Below are positions 7,903 through 15,444 of a DNA stretch of 64,000 nucleotides, piece after piece. The DNA comes from Streptomyces sp. AP-93 (GTDB lineage Bacteria; Actinomycetota; Actinomycetes; Streptomycetales; Streptomycetaceae). The stretch spans positions 1 to 64,000 of the forward strand of contig NZ_JALGBX010000014.1 in assembly GCF_022808175.1 (NCBI RefSeq), given 5' to 3'. The notes under the pieces are model-generated. The model did not search any database and was not told where the DNA came from. It saw nothing but the letters and a program-made list of their open reading frames with translations. Numbering within the stretch: position 1 is the stretch's first letter; every line of letters begins with the position of its first letter. The translations under genes were made by a program, and so were the position numbers.

Positions 7903-8940
7903 ATGCCCAAGTCCCGCTCCTCCCTCCTCACCCGCCGCGGTCTCATCGCGGCAGGTGGCGCCCTCGGCCTCGTGGCCGCGCTCACCGCCTGCGGTGGCGG
8001 CGACTCCGCGAAGGACGGTTCGGGCGAGAAGGGCACGGGCGCCGCTTCGGGCGCGTGGAGCTTCAAGGACGACATGGGCAAGGACGTCACCGCCAAGTCC
8101 ACGCCGAAGAACATCGTCGCCTTCACCGGCACCGCGGCCGCGCTCTACGACTACGGGGTGAACGTCAAGGGCGTGTTCGGCCCGACGAAGACCGCCGACG
8201 GCAAGGCCGACGTGCAGGCCGGCTCGATGGACATCTCCAAGGTCGAGATCATCGGCAACGTCTACGACGAGTTCAACGTCGAGAAGTACGCGGCCCTCCA
8301 GCCCGACCTCCTGGTGACCAACACCTGGGAGAAGGACAGCTACTGGTACCTGCCCGAGGCCTCCAAGGACAAGATCCTGAAGCTGGCCCCGGCCGCCGCG
8401 ATCGGCGTGGGCGGCGACGTCACGATGGACAAGGCCCTGGCCCGCACCGCGGACCTCGCGAAGTCCCTGGGTGCCGACCTGAGCACCAAGAAGACCGTCG
8501 ACGCCAAGGCCCGCTTCGAGGCCGCCTCCGCGAAGCTCCGCGAGGCCACCAAGGCGAACCCCGGCATCAAGGTGCTCGTCGGTTCCGGCGCCGCCGACCT
8601 GTTCTACGTCTCCACCCCGGCCACCTCCGCCGACCTGAAGTACTTCCAGTCGCTCGGCGTCGAGTTCGTCACCCCGGACAAGGTCGAGGGCGGCTTCTTC
8701 GAGAGCCTCAGCTGGGAGAACGCCGGCAAGTACAAGGCCGACGTGGTCCTCCTCGACAACCGCACCGGCACCCTCCAGCCGCAGGAGCTGAAGGCCAAGC
8801 CGACCTGGGCCGAGATGCCCGCCGTCAAGGCCGGTCAGATCACCCCCCGCGTGACCGAGCCGATCTACTCGTACGAGAAGTGCGCGCAGATCGTCGAGGA
8901 GCTCACCAAGGCCATCCAGAACGCCAAGAAGGTCAGCTGA
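7903..8940 (+). CDS. desE: Ferric-siderophore-binding lipoprotein DesE
   Basis: A 345-residue substrate-binding lipoprotein of an Fe(III)-siderophore ABC transporter. The start is ATG 7903; an in-frame GTG at 7891 is a weaker alternative. It has a twin-arginine-like N-terminus (LLTRRGLIAAGG) and a lipobox LTAC at about residue 31, so it should be anchored on the outer face of the membrane. The remainder is a FecB/TroA-like two-lobe fold (NIVAFTGTAAALYDYGV, LQPDLLVTNTWEKDSYWYL). It lies under an iron box and before the desF reductase gene, as in S. coelicolor, where DesE takes up ferrioxamines. The des biosynthesis genes expected next are missing here. Confidence 0.9.
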   Translation: MPKSRSSLLTRRGLIAAGGALGLVAALTACGGGDSAKDGSGEKGTGAASGAWSFKDDMGKDVTAKSTPKNIVAFTGTAAALYDYGVNVKGVFGPTKTADGKADVQAGSMDISKVEIIGNVYDEFNVEKYAALQPDLLVTNTWEKDSYWYLPEASKDKILKLAPAAAIGVGGDVTMDKALARTADLAKSLGADLSTKKTVDAKARFEAASAKLREATKANPGIKVLVGSGAADLFYVSTPATSADLKYFQSLGVEFVTPDKVEGGFFESLSWENAGKYKADVVLLDNRTGTLQPQELKAKPTWAEMPAVKAGQITPRVTEPIYSYEKCAQIVEELTKAIQNAKKVS

Positions 8941-8954
8941 CCCCTGACCCGTCC

Positions 8955-8985
8955 GGCCCCGGCGCCTCACCCAGGCGCCGGGGCC
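8955..8985 (+). terminator. Hairpin between desE and desF
   Basis: A perfect 12-bp stem, GGCCCCGGCGCC with its complement and a 7-base loop, lies 15 bp after the desE stop, followed by TTCTG. It could end most transcripts after desE and leave the reductase gene at lower level, or act as an mRNA-stabilising 3' end. Confidence 0.6.
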
Positions 8986-9031
8986 TTCTGCTTCGCCCGT
9001 CGCCGCACCGATCCCAGGGGGGACCCTCCGC

Positions 9032-9946
9032 ATGACCGCCAACGCCACCGCCGACGCCGCATCCGAGGAATCGATCCCTCACTTCCGGTTCTTCGCGCTC
9101 GAAGTGCTCCGCACGCGCCGCCTCGGCCACTCCTTCCTGCGGATCACCTTCGGCGGCGCCTCCCTGACGGACTTCCGCTCAGGCGGCTACGACCAGAGTC
9201 TCTCCCTCTTCCTGCCGCCCGCCGGCCGGGAGCACACGGTGCTGCCGTCCACGGGCGAGGACACCTGGTTCGGGGACTGGCGCGCGATGCCGGACGAGGA
9301 GCGCCCGGTGATGCGCTCGTACACGGTCCGCGAACAGCGCCGGACCCCCGGCGGCGTGGACGAGGTGGACATCGACTTCGTCCTGCACGGATCCGCCTCC
9401 CCCGCCTCGTCCTGGGCGGGCCGCGCGGTGACCGGCCGCCGGATCATGGCCATCGGCCCGGCCGTCGCGGAGAACAAGTCCGTGCGCTTCCAGCCGCCGG
9501 CCGCCACCGACACGATCCTGATGTACGCCGACGAGACCGCCCTGCCCGCGGCCGCCGCGATCCTGGACCGGCTCCCCGAGGGCACCCCGGTCAGGGCCTG
9601 GTTCGAGGTCCCGCACGAGGACGACCGGCTGTACCTGCCGACGTCCGCCGACGCGGACGTCACCTGGGTCGTACGGGAGCCGGGCGCCGGCCGCGAACGC
9701 ACCGACCGGGTACTGGAGGCCCTCCGGGCGGCCGAACGGCCCGCCTCCGCAGCCCCGTACGCCTGGATCGCGGGCGAGTCCGCGACGATCCGCGCGGTCC
9801 GCAGGCACTTCGTCCAGGACTGCGGCGTCGACCGCCGCGCGGTCCGCTTCACCGGCTACTGGCGCCTCGGCGCGACCGAGGACCAACTCCTGGCGGAGGC
9901 CTACGCCGGCCAGTCCCCCGACGAGGACCCGACGGCGGCGCTCTAG
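9032..9946 (+). CDS. desF: Siderophore-interacting FAD protein (ferric-siderophore reductase, DesF-like)
   Basis: A 304-residue cytosolic siderophore-interacting protein that would use a flavin and NAD(P)H to reduce and release iron from imported ferrisiderophores. The start is ATG 9032 after GGGGGGA. The FAD-binding barrel carries MRSYTVRE; the C-terminal NAD(P)H-type domain has YADETALPAAAAIL and WIAGESATIRAVRRHF, family hallmarks. It follows desE in the same direction and probably shares the iron-box promoter. In S. coelicolor the next gene is desA, whereas here the next gene on this side is on the opposite strand and unrelated. Confidence 0.88.
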   Translation: MTANATADAASEESIPHFRFFALEVLRTRRLGHSFLRITFGGASLTDFRSGGYDQSLSLFLPPAGREHTVLPSTGEDTWFGDWRAMPDEERPVMRSYTVREQRRTPGGVDEVDIDFVLHGSASPASSWAGRAVTGRRIMAIGPAVAENKSVRFQPPAATDTILMYADETALPAAAAILDRLPEGTPVRAWFEVPHEDDRLYLPTSADADVTWVVREPGAGRERTDRVLEALRAAERPASAAPYAWIAGESATIRAVRRHFVQDCGVDRRAVRFTGYWRLGATEDQLLAEAYAGQSPDEDPTAAL

Positions 9947-10048
9947 GCCGGGCCGTCCCTTGAGGTCAGGCGGCCCCGCCCCTACCGCACGAAGGTGTGT
10001 CCGCGAAGCCCTGACCGGCCCTCTTCGCGGACACGCCTCGCGTGTTCC

Positions 10049-10252
10049 TCAGTCCGCTGCCAGCGCCCGCTGGAAGTCGGTGACGATCCGCCGATAGCCG
10101 GTGTGCCGTGTCGCTCGCGCATGCCGCAGTGCCCACACGGCGGGCCCGTCGTCGTCATCGGCCGGCCCGGACCCCGCCAGACACGAGGTGCACTCGACCT
10201 CGTAGATCGCCTCGCTCCCCGTCCTGTCGGGGGTCAGCAGCCAGGCGCTCAC
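10049..10252 (-). CDS. Small DUF7848-type protein
   Basis: A 67-residue protein starting at GTG 10252, which overlaps the TGA stop of the ATPase gene by GTGA, so the two are translationally coupled. It shows the pattern EVECTSCLAGSG followed by VWALRHARATRHTGYRRI, which I recognise as the DUF7848 type that accompanies Streptomyces XRE/DUF397/ATPase cassettes. The CxxC pair may bind a metal. Function is unknown. Confidence 0.62.
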   Translation of the reverse strand: MSAWLLTPDRTGSEAIYEVECTSCLAGSGPADDDDGPAVWALRHARATRHTGYRRIVTDFQRALAAD

Positions 10253-10650
10253 GGCGCCTTCACGGACAACTCGGCCCACACCCGCTTCCCGGGCCCACTC
10301 CGCTCCCCGACGGCCCAGCTGTCGGCGACGGCCGCCACCAGGTAGAGCCCGCGCCCGCCGTCACCGTCCTGGTCCGACTCCCCGACGACGGGCCGCGCGG
10401 GACTGGTGTCATGCACCTCGACGCGCACCCCGTTCCCCAGCCGCACATACCGGGTCTCGATCTCCCGGTCGCGGGGACCGACGGCGTACCGCACGGCGTT
10501 GGTCACGAGCTCGGACGCGACGAGCAGCGCGTCCCCCTCCAGCTCGGAGAGGCCCCAGTCGGCGAGGGCCTTACGCAGCTCCGCCCGCGCGAGCGGCACA
10601 CACCGAGCCTCCCGCCGCCAGCGCCGCACCACCTGCTCGGGTTCGCTCAC
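10249..10650 (-). CDS. ATP-binding GHKL protein (anti-sigma/regulatory kinase-like)
   Basis: A 133-residue HATPase_c domain protein. The start is placed at GTG 10650 (VSEPEQVVRRWRREARCVPL); the frame is open further upstream without family similarity. Motifs are the N-box (LLVASELVTNAVRYAV) and G-box (DGDGGRGLYLVAAVADSWAV). Streptomyces has many such stand-alone GHKL domains beside XRE regulators with DUF397 partners, as here with 11006 and 11883 on the other strand. A role in a regulatory switch is the general expectation, but the partner and target are unknown. Confidence 0.82.
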   Translation of the reverse strand: MSEPEQVVRRWRREARCVPLARAELRKALADWGLSELEGDALLVASELVTNAVRYAVGPRDREIETRYVRLGNGVRVEVHDTSPARPVVGESDQDGDGGRGLYLVAAVADSWAVGERSGPGKRVWAELSVKAP

Positions 10651-11005
10651 CGGGCCACCGCCCGCCCGTGGATGACCCGGGGCCCGAGATCGATCCCGTA
10701 GGTGGCGAGCACGAGAACTTGCCGACGCCACCACTGCCGTAGCGGTGACACCAGCCCGATAAAATGCAGCACGTTGACGCTCCTTCGTAAGCGTTGGCCA
10801 CGCCCCCGGACTGTTCGCGCAGTCGCGGGGGTCTTCTGTTGCAGACACTCGGATAATCACTCACCGCTTCGAGTCAACACGTTGAGTGACACAAGTCCAG
10901 AGTCCTCCGCTCTCGCGCGAATCGCAAGTGACTCTTTGGAACTCGTCCCATGATCTTTTGTGAGCGGTAACCTCGTGCCTCACAGGTCCAGTTGGGGAGA
11001 ATCCA
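10651..11005. promoter_or_regulatory. 355-bp divergent intergenic region of the XRE/ATPase cassette
   Basis: No gene is evident between the minus-strand ATPase and the plus-strand XRE gene. The segment is noticeably AT-richer than its surroundings (for example TGATCTTTTGTGAGCGGTAAC at 10950-10970) and probably carries both promoters. I see no clear palindrome that I can assign as an operator. Confidence 0.4.
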
Positions 11006-11857
11006 ATGTCCGAGAGCAGGCCAACTGTTCGACGCCGTCGGCTCGCAGCACTCCTGGTCAAGTTCCGCGAGGAGGCTGGCAGAACGCCCGAGGACGCTGC
11101 CGAGCGCATCGGCTGCCACAGGACAAAGATCAACCGCATCGAGAACGCTCGGCTTGGGATCTCGCTCGGCGAGCTGCGGGACCTGCTGACCTTCTACGGC
11201 ATCACCAGCGACACACAGATCGATGAGATGGTCACACTCGCCCGCCGAGGCCGAGCACCCGGCTGGGTGCAGCGGGCGAGCCTGGCGCGACCGTCCTACT
11301 CCGACTTCATCGGCTACGAGGAGACGTCCGACTACATCCGGTCGTTCCAATCGAACCTGATCGCAGGCCTATTGCAGACCGCCGACTACGCGCGAGCCGT
11401 GATCAACGCTGCACAGGCGGGGCTGAGTAGGGACGAAGTCGACGCGCTGGTCACCGCGCGCCTGGAACGGCAGAGCGTCCTCCACCAGCCCAAGCCGCCG
11501 CGGCTCTCTGTCATCCAAGGCGAGGCCGCACTGCGCATTGCCGTGGGTGGCCACTCAGCCATGGGCCAGCAGCTCGATCACCTGGCCAAGATGGCGCAAC
11601 ACCCGCGCATCGAGCTGCAAGTGATCCCCGACCGGGCAGGTGCGCACGCCGGACTGTTCGGTTCGTTCGTCCTCTTCGGCTTCCCCAACCGGGACTTCTC
11701 CGACGTCGTATGCGTCGAACACCGGACGGGAACGCTGTTCATGGAGACGCCAGAGGAGACCGCAGAATATACGCTGATCTTCGATTCGCTCCGAACCATC
11801 GCGCTGAGCCCCGACGACAGCCTGGAACTGATCGCCAGCGTGCGCGGGGCGCTGTAG
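11006..11857 (+). CDS. XRE-family regulator with DUF5753 (Scr1 type)
   Basis: A 283-residue DNA-binding protein starting at ATG 11006. The N-terminal HTH_31/XRE domain spans about residues 10-70 (LVKFREEAGRTPEDAAERIG, RTKINRIENARLGIS). The C-terminal DUF5753 part begins around residue 95 (YEETSDYIRSFQSNLIAGLL). Such proteins pair with small DUF397 proteins, here encoded 25 bp downstream, in BldB/WhiJ-like developmental or metabolic switches. Codon usage is slightly less GC-biased than in the flanking core genes, in keeping with an accessory cassette that occupies the usual desABCD site. Confidence 0.88.
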   Translation: MSESRPTVRRRRLAALLVKFREEAGRTPEDAAERIGCHRTKINRIENARLGISLGELRDLLTFYGITSDTQIDEMVTLARRGRAPGWVQRASLARPSYSDFIGYEETSDYIRSFQSNLIAGLLQTADYARAVINAAQAGLSRDEVDALVTARLERQSVLHQPKPPRLSVIQGEAALRIAVGGHSAMGQQLDHLAKMAQHPRIELQVIPDRAGAHAGLFGSFVLFGFPNRDFSDVVCVEHRTGTLFMETPEETAEYTLIFDSLRTIALSPDDSLELIASVRGAL

Positions 11858-11882
11858 CGGCACTTTGGAGAGGACAAGACCG

Positions 11883-12083
11883 ATGCAAACCCCGGCTCCC
11901 CAGGTCACTTGGCATAAGAGCAGCTACAGCGGATCCGGAGGCGACTGCGTCGAGGTGGCGGAGACGAGCAACGGCGGTCGCGCAATCCGGGACAGCAAGG
12001 ACACCACCCGCCCCGGCCTCCGCTGCGCGGCCCCGGCTTGGGCCGCCTTCGTCCACGGCCTGAAGGACTCCGCGCACAACTAG
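11883..12083 (+). CDS. DUF397 protein
   Basis: A 66-residue DUF397 protein starting at ATG 11883 behind GGAGAGGA. It carries the family pattern WHKSSYSGSGGDCVEVAE, then IRDSKDT and the W-x-x-F ending (PAWAAFVHGLK). DUF397 proteins act with upstream XRE/DUF5753 regulators, possibly as antagonists or co-regulators. Spacing of 25 bp from the XRE gene indicates an operon. Confidence 0.9.
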   Translation: MQTPAPQVTWHKSSYSGSGGDCVEVAETSNGGRAIRDSKDTTRPGLRCAAPAWAAFVHGLKDSAHN

Positions 12084-12289
12084 GGGCGCCTCAGCCCCTG
12101 TTCAACTCCCCGCGCGGCCGGAGCGCACGGCGTGCGGGGGCGCGCGGTCCGTGCCACCGGGCGCGCCGCCATCCGAGGCACATTCCACCCGGACGATTGA
12201 CCACCCTGAGCGCACGTCCGAATACTCGGCGTGACGGTCGCCGTGGATGACGCCGCGCCGACGGGCTCCTGGGTGGAAAGGGTGGCGCA

Positions 12290-12901
12290 ATGGGCTTCTT
12301 GAGGGCTTCAGGCAAAGAACTGCACAGGGCGGGGGCGGGCGGGCCCGCACGGCGGGCCGTACTGACCGGGGCGCTGGGCGTGGCGACCGGACTGGCCGGT
12401 GCGGTCGCGGGCTCCGTCGCAACCGCAGGACCGGCGGCCGCGCAGGCCCTCGGGTCGGCGCGGGCAGAACAGGCGGACTGGCGGTACTGCGCCAAGTGTT
12501 ACGGGCTCTTCTTCCGCGGCTACACCACGGACGGCGCCTGCCCGACTGGCGGCGGCCACGACGCGGCGGGCTTCAACTTCAACATCCCGCACGATGTGCC
12601 CGAGACCGCGAAGGCCCAACGGAACTGGCGGTTCTGCGACAAGTGCTTCGCCATGTTCTGGTACGGCCGTTCGGACAGCGGCATCTGCCCCACCGGCTCC
12701 GGCCACCGGATGGCCGGGTACGACTTCGTCCTCCCGCACGACATCCCGGTGTCGGCGAACTCACAGCGGAACTGGCGGTTCTGCGACAAATGCTGCTGCC
12801 TGTTCTTCTACGGGCACAGCGACAACGGCCGCTGCGCGGCAGGCGGCGCCCACCGCCGTGCAGGAGACTTCGACTTCGTCCTGCCGTACATCCCCGGGTA
12901 G
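12290..12901 (+). CDS. Secreted protein with three CxxC zinc-ribbon-like repeats
   Basis: A 203-residue exported protein starting at ATG 12290. A twin-arginine-type signal (ARRAVLTGALG, hydrophobic stretch, AAAQA) ends near residue 53. The mature part is three tandem ~42-residue repeats at about 63-104, 112-152 and 161-200. Each has W-R-[YF]-C-x-K-C, then an aromatic FF/FW, a third Cys (GACP, GICP, GRCA), a conserved His in GGGH/GSGH/GGAH, and an ending such as FVLPHD. The Cys/His spacing suggests one metal site per repeat. I have seen such repeats appended to secreted hydrolases of soil bacteria, but here they stand alone. Function is unknown; wall or ligand binding is a guess. Confidence 0.72.
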   Translation: MGFLRASGKELHRAGAGGPARRAVLTGALGVATGLAGAVAGSVATAGPAAAQALGSARAEQADWRYCAKCYGLFFRGYTTDGACPTGGGHDAAGFNFNIPHDVPETAKAQRNWRFCDKCFAMFWYGRSDSGICPTGSGHRMAGYDFVLPHDIPVSANSQRNWRFCDKCCCLFFYGHSDNGRCAAGGAHRRAGDFDFVLPYIPG

Positions 12902-13553
12902 GCGCAGTTGGGCGTACCGGGGGTACCAGCACCCCCGGAAGCGGCCGCGCCCCGGCCTCTCCCACGGCACGTCCGACGCCCGTCAGAGCAACAGCGAGGT
13001 CAAGTCCGTCGTCTTCCAGGGCATCACGTACGTCGGTATCCGTGACCTGGAGGACCCCACGCCTCCCCCGCCCGTGGAGGGAGAGGGCATCCAGCCGGAC
13101 GACTGGAAGTGGTACGACCTCAGCACCCTCCAGAACTACCTTCTGCCGTGTTGATCGTTCGGACGAGTGCAACGACAAGGGGGCCATGCCGGGCGTTCAC
13201 CCTTCCCGAACTCGGGGGCCGGGAGAGCGTCCGGCGCGACGGCGACAGCGCGCCAAGCCCTCGCCCGGCTCCGCCATGCCGTCCTCGAGGTGCATGGAGC
13301 CGGTGTTCAGCATGAGTTCCGCCAGGCCGATCCGGGATGGACGGTGAAGGAGTTGCCGCAGGAGGGGTGACGCGGCCGGGTGCGCGGGTGGACACTCCGT
13401 GCCGCGCGTAGAAGTGACACGCGTAGAACACCTGCGAGACGCCCGCACGAAACCCACCACGACTACAACTTCCTTGCTGCCCCGGGGCGTTCCCCAACGC
13501 GAGGGGCGGCGCTCGCGAACCGTCCGTCCCCCGCTCGCGAAGGGCGACCCCTC
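12902..13553 (+). other. Gene-poor stretch with a possible gene remnant
   Basis: No convincing gene spans these 650 bases. From about 12976 to 13154 one plus-strand frame reads a protein-like tail (EVKSVVFQGITYVGIRDLED, then DDWKWYDLSTLQNYLLPC) ending in TGA. It has no start or ribosome site and no continuation upstream, so it may be the 3' remnant of a lost gene. Positions 13167-13553 hold nothing recognisable apart from the putative leader of the nuclease gene. The stretch lies where desABCD sits in S. coelicolor. Confidence 0.35.
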
Positions 13554-15392
13554 ATGGATCTCGGCCGCATATCCGCACCCCGCAGACCTATCCGCACGCG
13601 TCTGCTGACATCCGCCGCGCTGGCCGTGTCGCTGTCGGCCGCTCTGATCGCCTTCCCCGCAACCGCGTCGGCGGCTACCGTCACCATCGCCGCCCTCCAG
13701 GGCACCAAGCGCGTCTCCCCGTACAACGGCCAGGAGGTCACGGTCAGCGGGATCGTCACCGCCATCCGCTCCACCGGCTCCTCGCGCGGCTACTGGATCC
13801 AGGACGCTGTCGGCGACGGCAACCCCGCCACAAGTGAGGCCGTCTTCGCCTACACCGGTTCCACCACCCCGTCCACGAAGGTGGGCAACAAGGTCACGGT
13901 GAAGGGCAAGGTCGCCGAGTTCTACCCGGGCGGCTCGGCCGAGGGCGGCCAGTCGGTCACCCAGCTCACCCAGCCGGAGATCACCTCGACCGCGTCGACC
14001 GGCAACCCCCTCCCGACCGCGTTCACGATGAATGCCGCCTCGATCCCCGACGCGTACGCGCCCACCGCGGGTGGCGGCTCGATCGAGGGCCTCACCCTGG
14101 CACCCGCCACCTACGCGCTCGACCTGTACGAGTCGCTGGAGGGCATGCGCGTCCAGGTCTCCGGCGCCCGTGTGGTCGGCGCGAGCAACCAGTACAACGA
14201 GCTGTTCGTCACCGCCGAGCCGGCCGAGAACCCGAGCCCGCGCGGCGGCACCGTCTACGGCTCGTACGCCTCCCAGAACGTCGGCCGCATCAAGATCGAA
14301 ACCCTGCTGGCCTCGCCCTTCCCCGTCGCGAACGTGGGCGACGCGCTGAGCGGCACGACGGCCGGGCCGCTCGACTACGACAACTTCGGCGGCTACGGCA
14401 TCCAGGCGACCACCCTCGGCACCCTCACCCCGGGCGGCCTCGCCCCCGAGACCACACGGGCACAGACCGCCGGCGAGCTGGCGGTGGCCACGTACAACGT
14501 CGAGAACCTCGACCCGACCGACCCGCAGGCGAAGTTCGACCGCCTCGCCGCCGGCATCGTGGGCAACCTGGCCACGCCGGACATCGTGGCCCTGGAGGAG
14601 GTCCAGGACGACAACGGCGCCACCAACAACTCCGTCGTAGCCGCCGACCAGACGTACGCGAAGCTGATCTCCGCGATCACCGCCGCGGGCGGACCGGCGT
14701 ACGCCTACCGGCAGATCAACCCCGTCGACGACCAGGACGGCGGCGAACCCGGCGGCAACATCCGTGTCGGCTTCCTCTACAACCCGGCCCGCGTCGGCTT
14801 CACCGACCGCCCCGGCGGCGCCTCCACCACCGCCGTGTCGGTCGTGAACAACGCCGGCACCGCGGCCCTTTCCGTCTCCCCCGGACGCATCAACCCGACC
14901 AACGCCGCCTGGAACAGCAGCCGCAAGCCGCTGGCCGGCGAGTTCACCTTCCAGGGCAAGACCGTCTTCGTCATCGCCAACCACTTCACCTCCAAGGGCG
15001 GCGACCAGCCCCTGCACTCCCGCTTCCAGCCCCCGACCCGTAGCTCGGAGACCCAGCGCGGTCAGCAGGCCGCGCAGGTGAACACCTTCGTCAAGCAGCT
15101 GCTCGCGGTGCAGTCCTCGGCCCGGGTGGTGGTCCTCGGCGACCTCAACGACTTCGAGTTCTCAGGAACGATGTCGGCGCTCGCCAGCGGCGGCGTCCTC
15201 ACCCCGCTGGCCGGCTCCCTCCCGGCCGGCGAGCGCTACACCTACGTCTACCAGGGCAACTCGCAGGCGCTGGACCACATCCTGACCAGCCCCGCCCTGG
15301 CCTCGTCGGAGTACGACATCGTGCACATCAATGCCGAGTTCGCCGACCAGGCCAGCGACCACGACCCTCAGGTGGTGCGCCTGACCCCCTGA
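13554..15392 (+). CDS. Secreted endonuclease/exonuclease/phosphatase-family nuclease
   Basis: A 612-residue exported protein starting at ATG 13554. A Sec-type signal (LLTSAALAVSLSAALI, cleaved near ATASAA) is followed by an OB-fold-like N-terminal domain (about residues 42-290) with VTVSGIVTAI. The C-terminal EEP nuclease domain begins around residue 310 (VATYNVENLDP) and has ALEEVQDDNG, FVIANHFTSKGGD, VVLGDLNDFE and the terminal SDHDPQVV, which supply the metal and catalytic Glu, Asp and His residues. This is the ExeM/NucH-like architecture of extracellular DNases that feed on environmental or biofilm DNA. Confidence 0.88.
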   Translation: MDLGRISAPRRPIRTRLLTSAALAVSLSAALIAFPATASAATVTIAALQGTKRVSPYNGQEVTVSGIVTAIRSTGSSRGYWIQDAVGDGNPATSEAVFAYTGSTTPSTKVGNKVTVKGKVAEFYPGGSAEGGQSVTQLTQPEITSTASTGNPLPTAFTMNAASIPDAYAPTAGGGSIEGLTLAPATYALDLYESLEGMRVQVSGARVVGASNQYNELFVTAEPAENPSPRGGTVYGSYASQNVGRIKIETLLASPFPVANVGDALSGTTAGPLDYDNFGGYGIQATTLGTLTPGGLAPETTRAQTAGELAVATYNVENLDPTDPQAKFDRLAAGIVGNLATPDIVALEEVQDDNGATNNSVVAADQTYAKLISAITAAGGPAYAYRQINPVDDQDGGEPGGNIRVGFLYNPARVGFTDRPGGASTTAVSVVNNAGTAALSVSPGRINPTNAAWNSSRKPLAGEFTFQGKTVFVIANHFTSKGGDQPLHSRFQPPTRSSETQRGQQAAQVNTFVKQLLAVQSSARVVVLGDLNDFEFSGTMSALASGGVLTPLAGSLPAGERYTYVYQGNSQALDHILTSPALASSEYDIVHINAEFADQASDHDPQVVRLTP

Positions 15393-15405
15393 CGTTCGCC
15401 GTACC

Positions 15406-15433
15406 GGTGGGCACGGCGGCTGTCGTGCCCACC
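15406..15433. terminator. Bidirectional terminator between nuclease and hexosaminidase
   Basis: A perfect 10-bp stem GGTGGGCACG/CGTGCCCACC around an 8-base loop lies between the convergent nuclease and hexosaminidase genes, 13 bp from each stop region. Confidence 0.8.
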
Positions 15434-15444
15434 TTCACGCCCCG

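Noticed and set aside
13197..15017. A 606-codon minus-strand open frame opposite the secreted nuclease
   Set aside because: Composition is Val/Gly/Arg-rich with no motif, while the plus strand encodes a full EEP nuclease with signal peptide and catalytic motifs.
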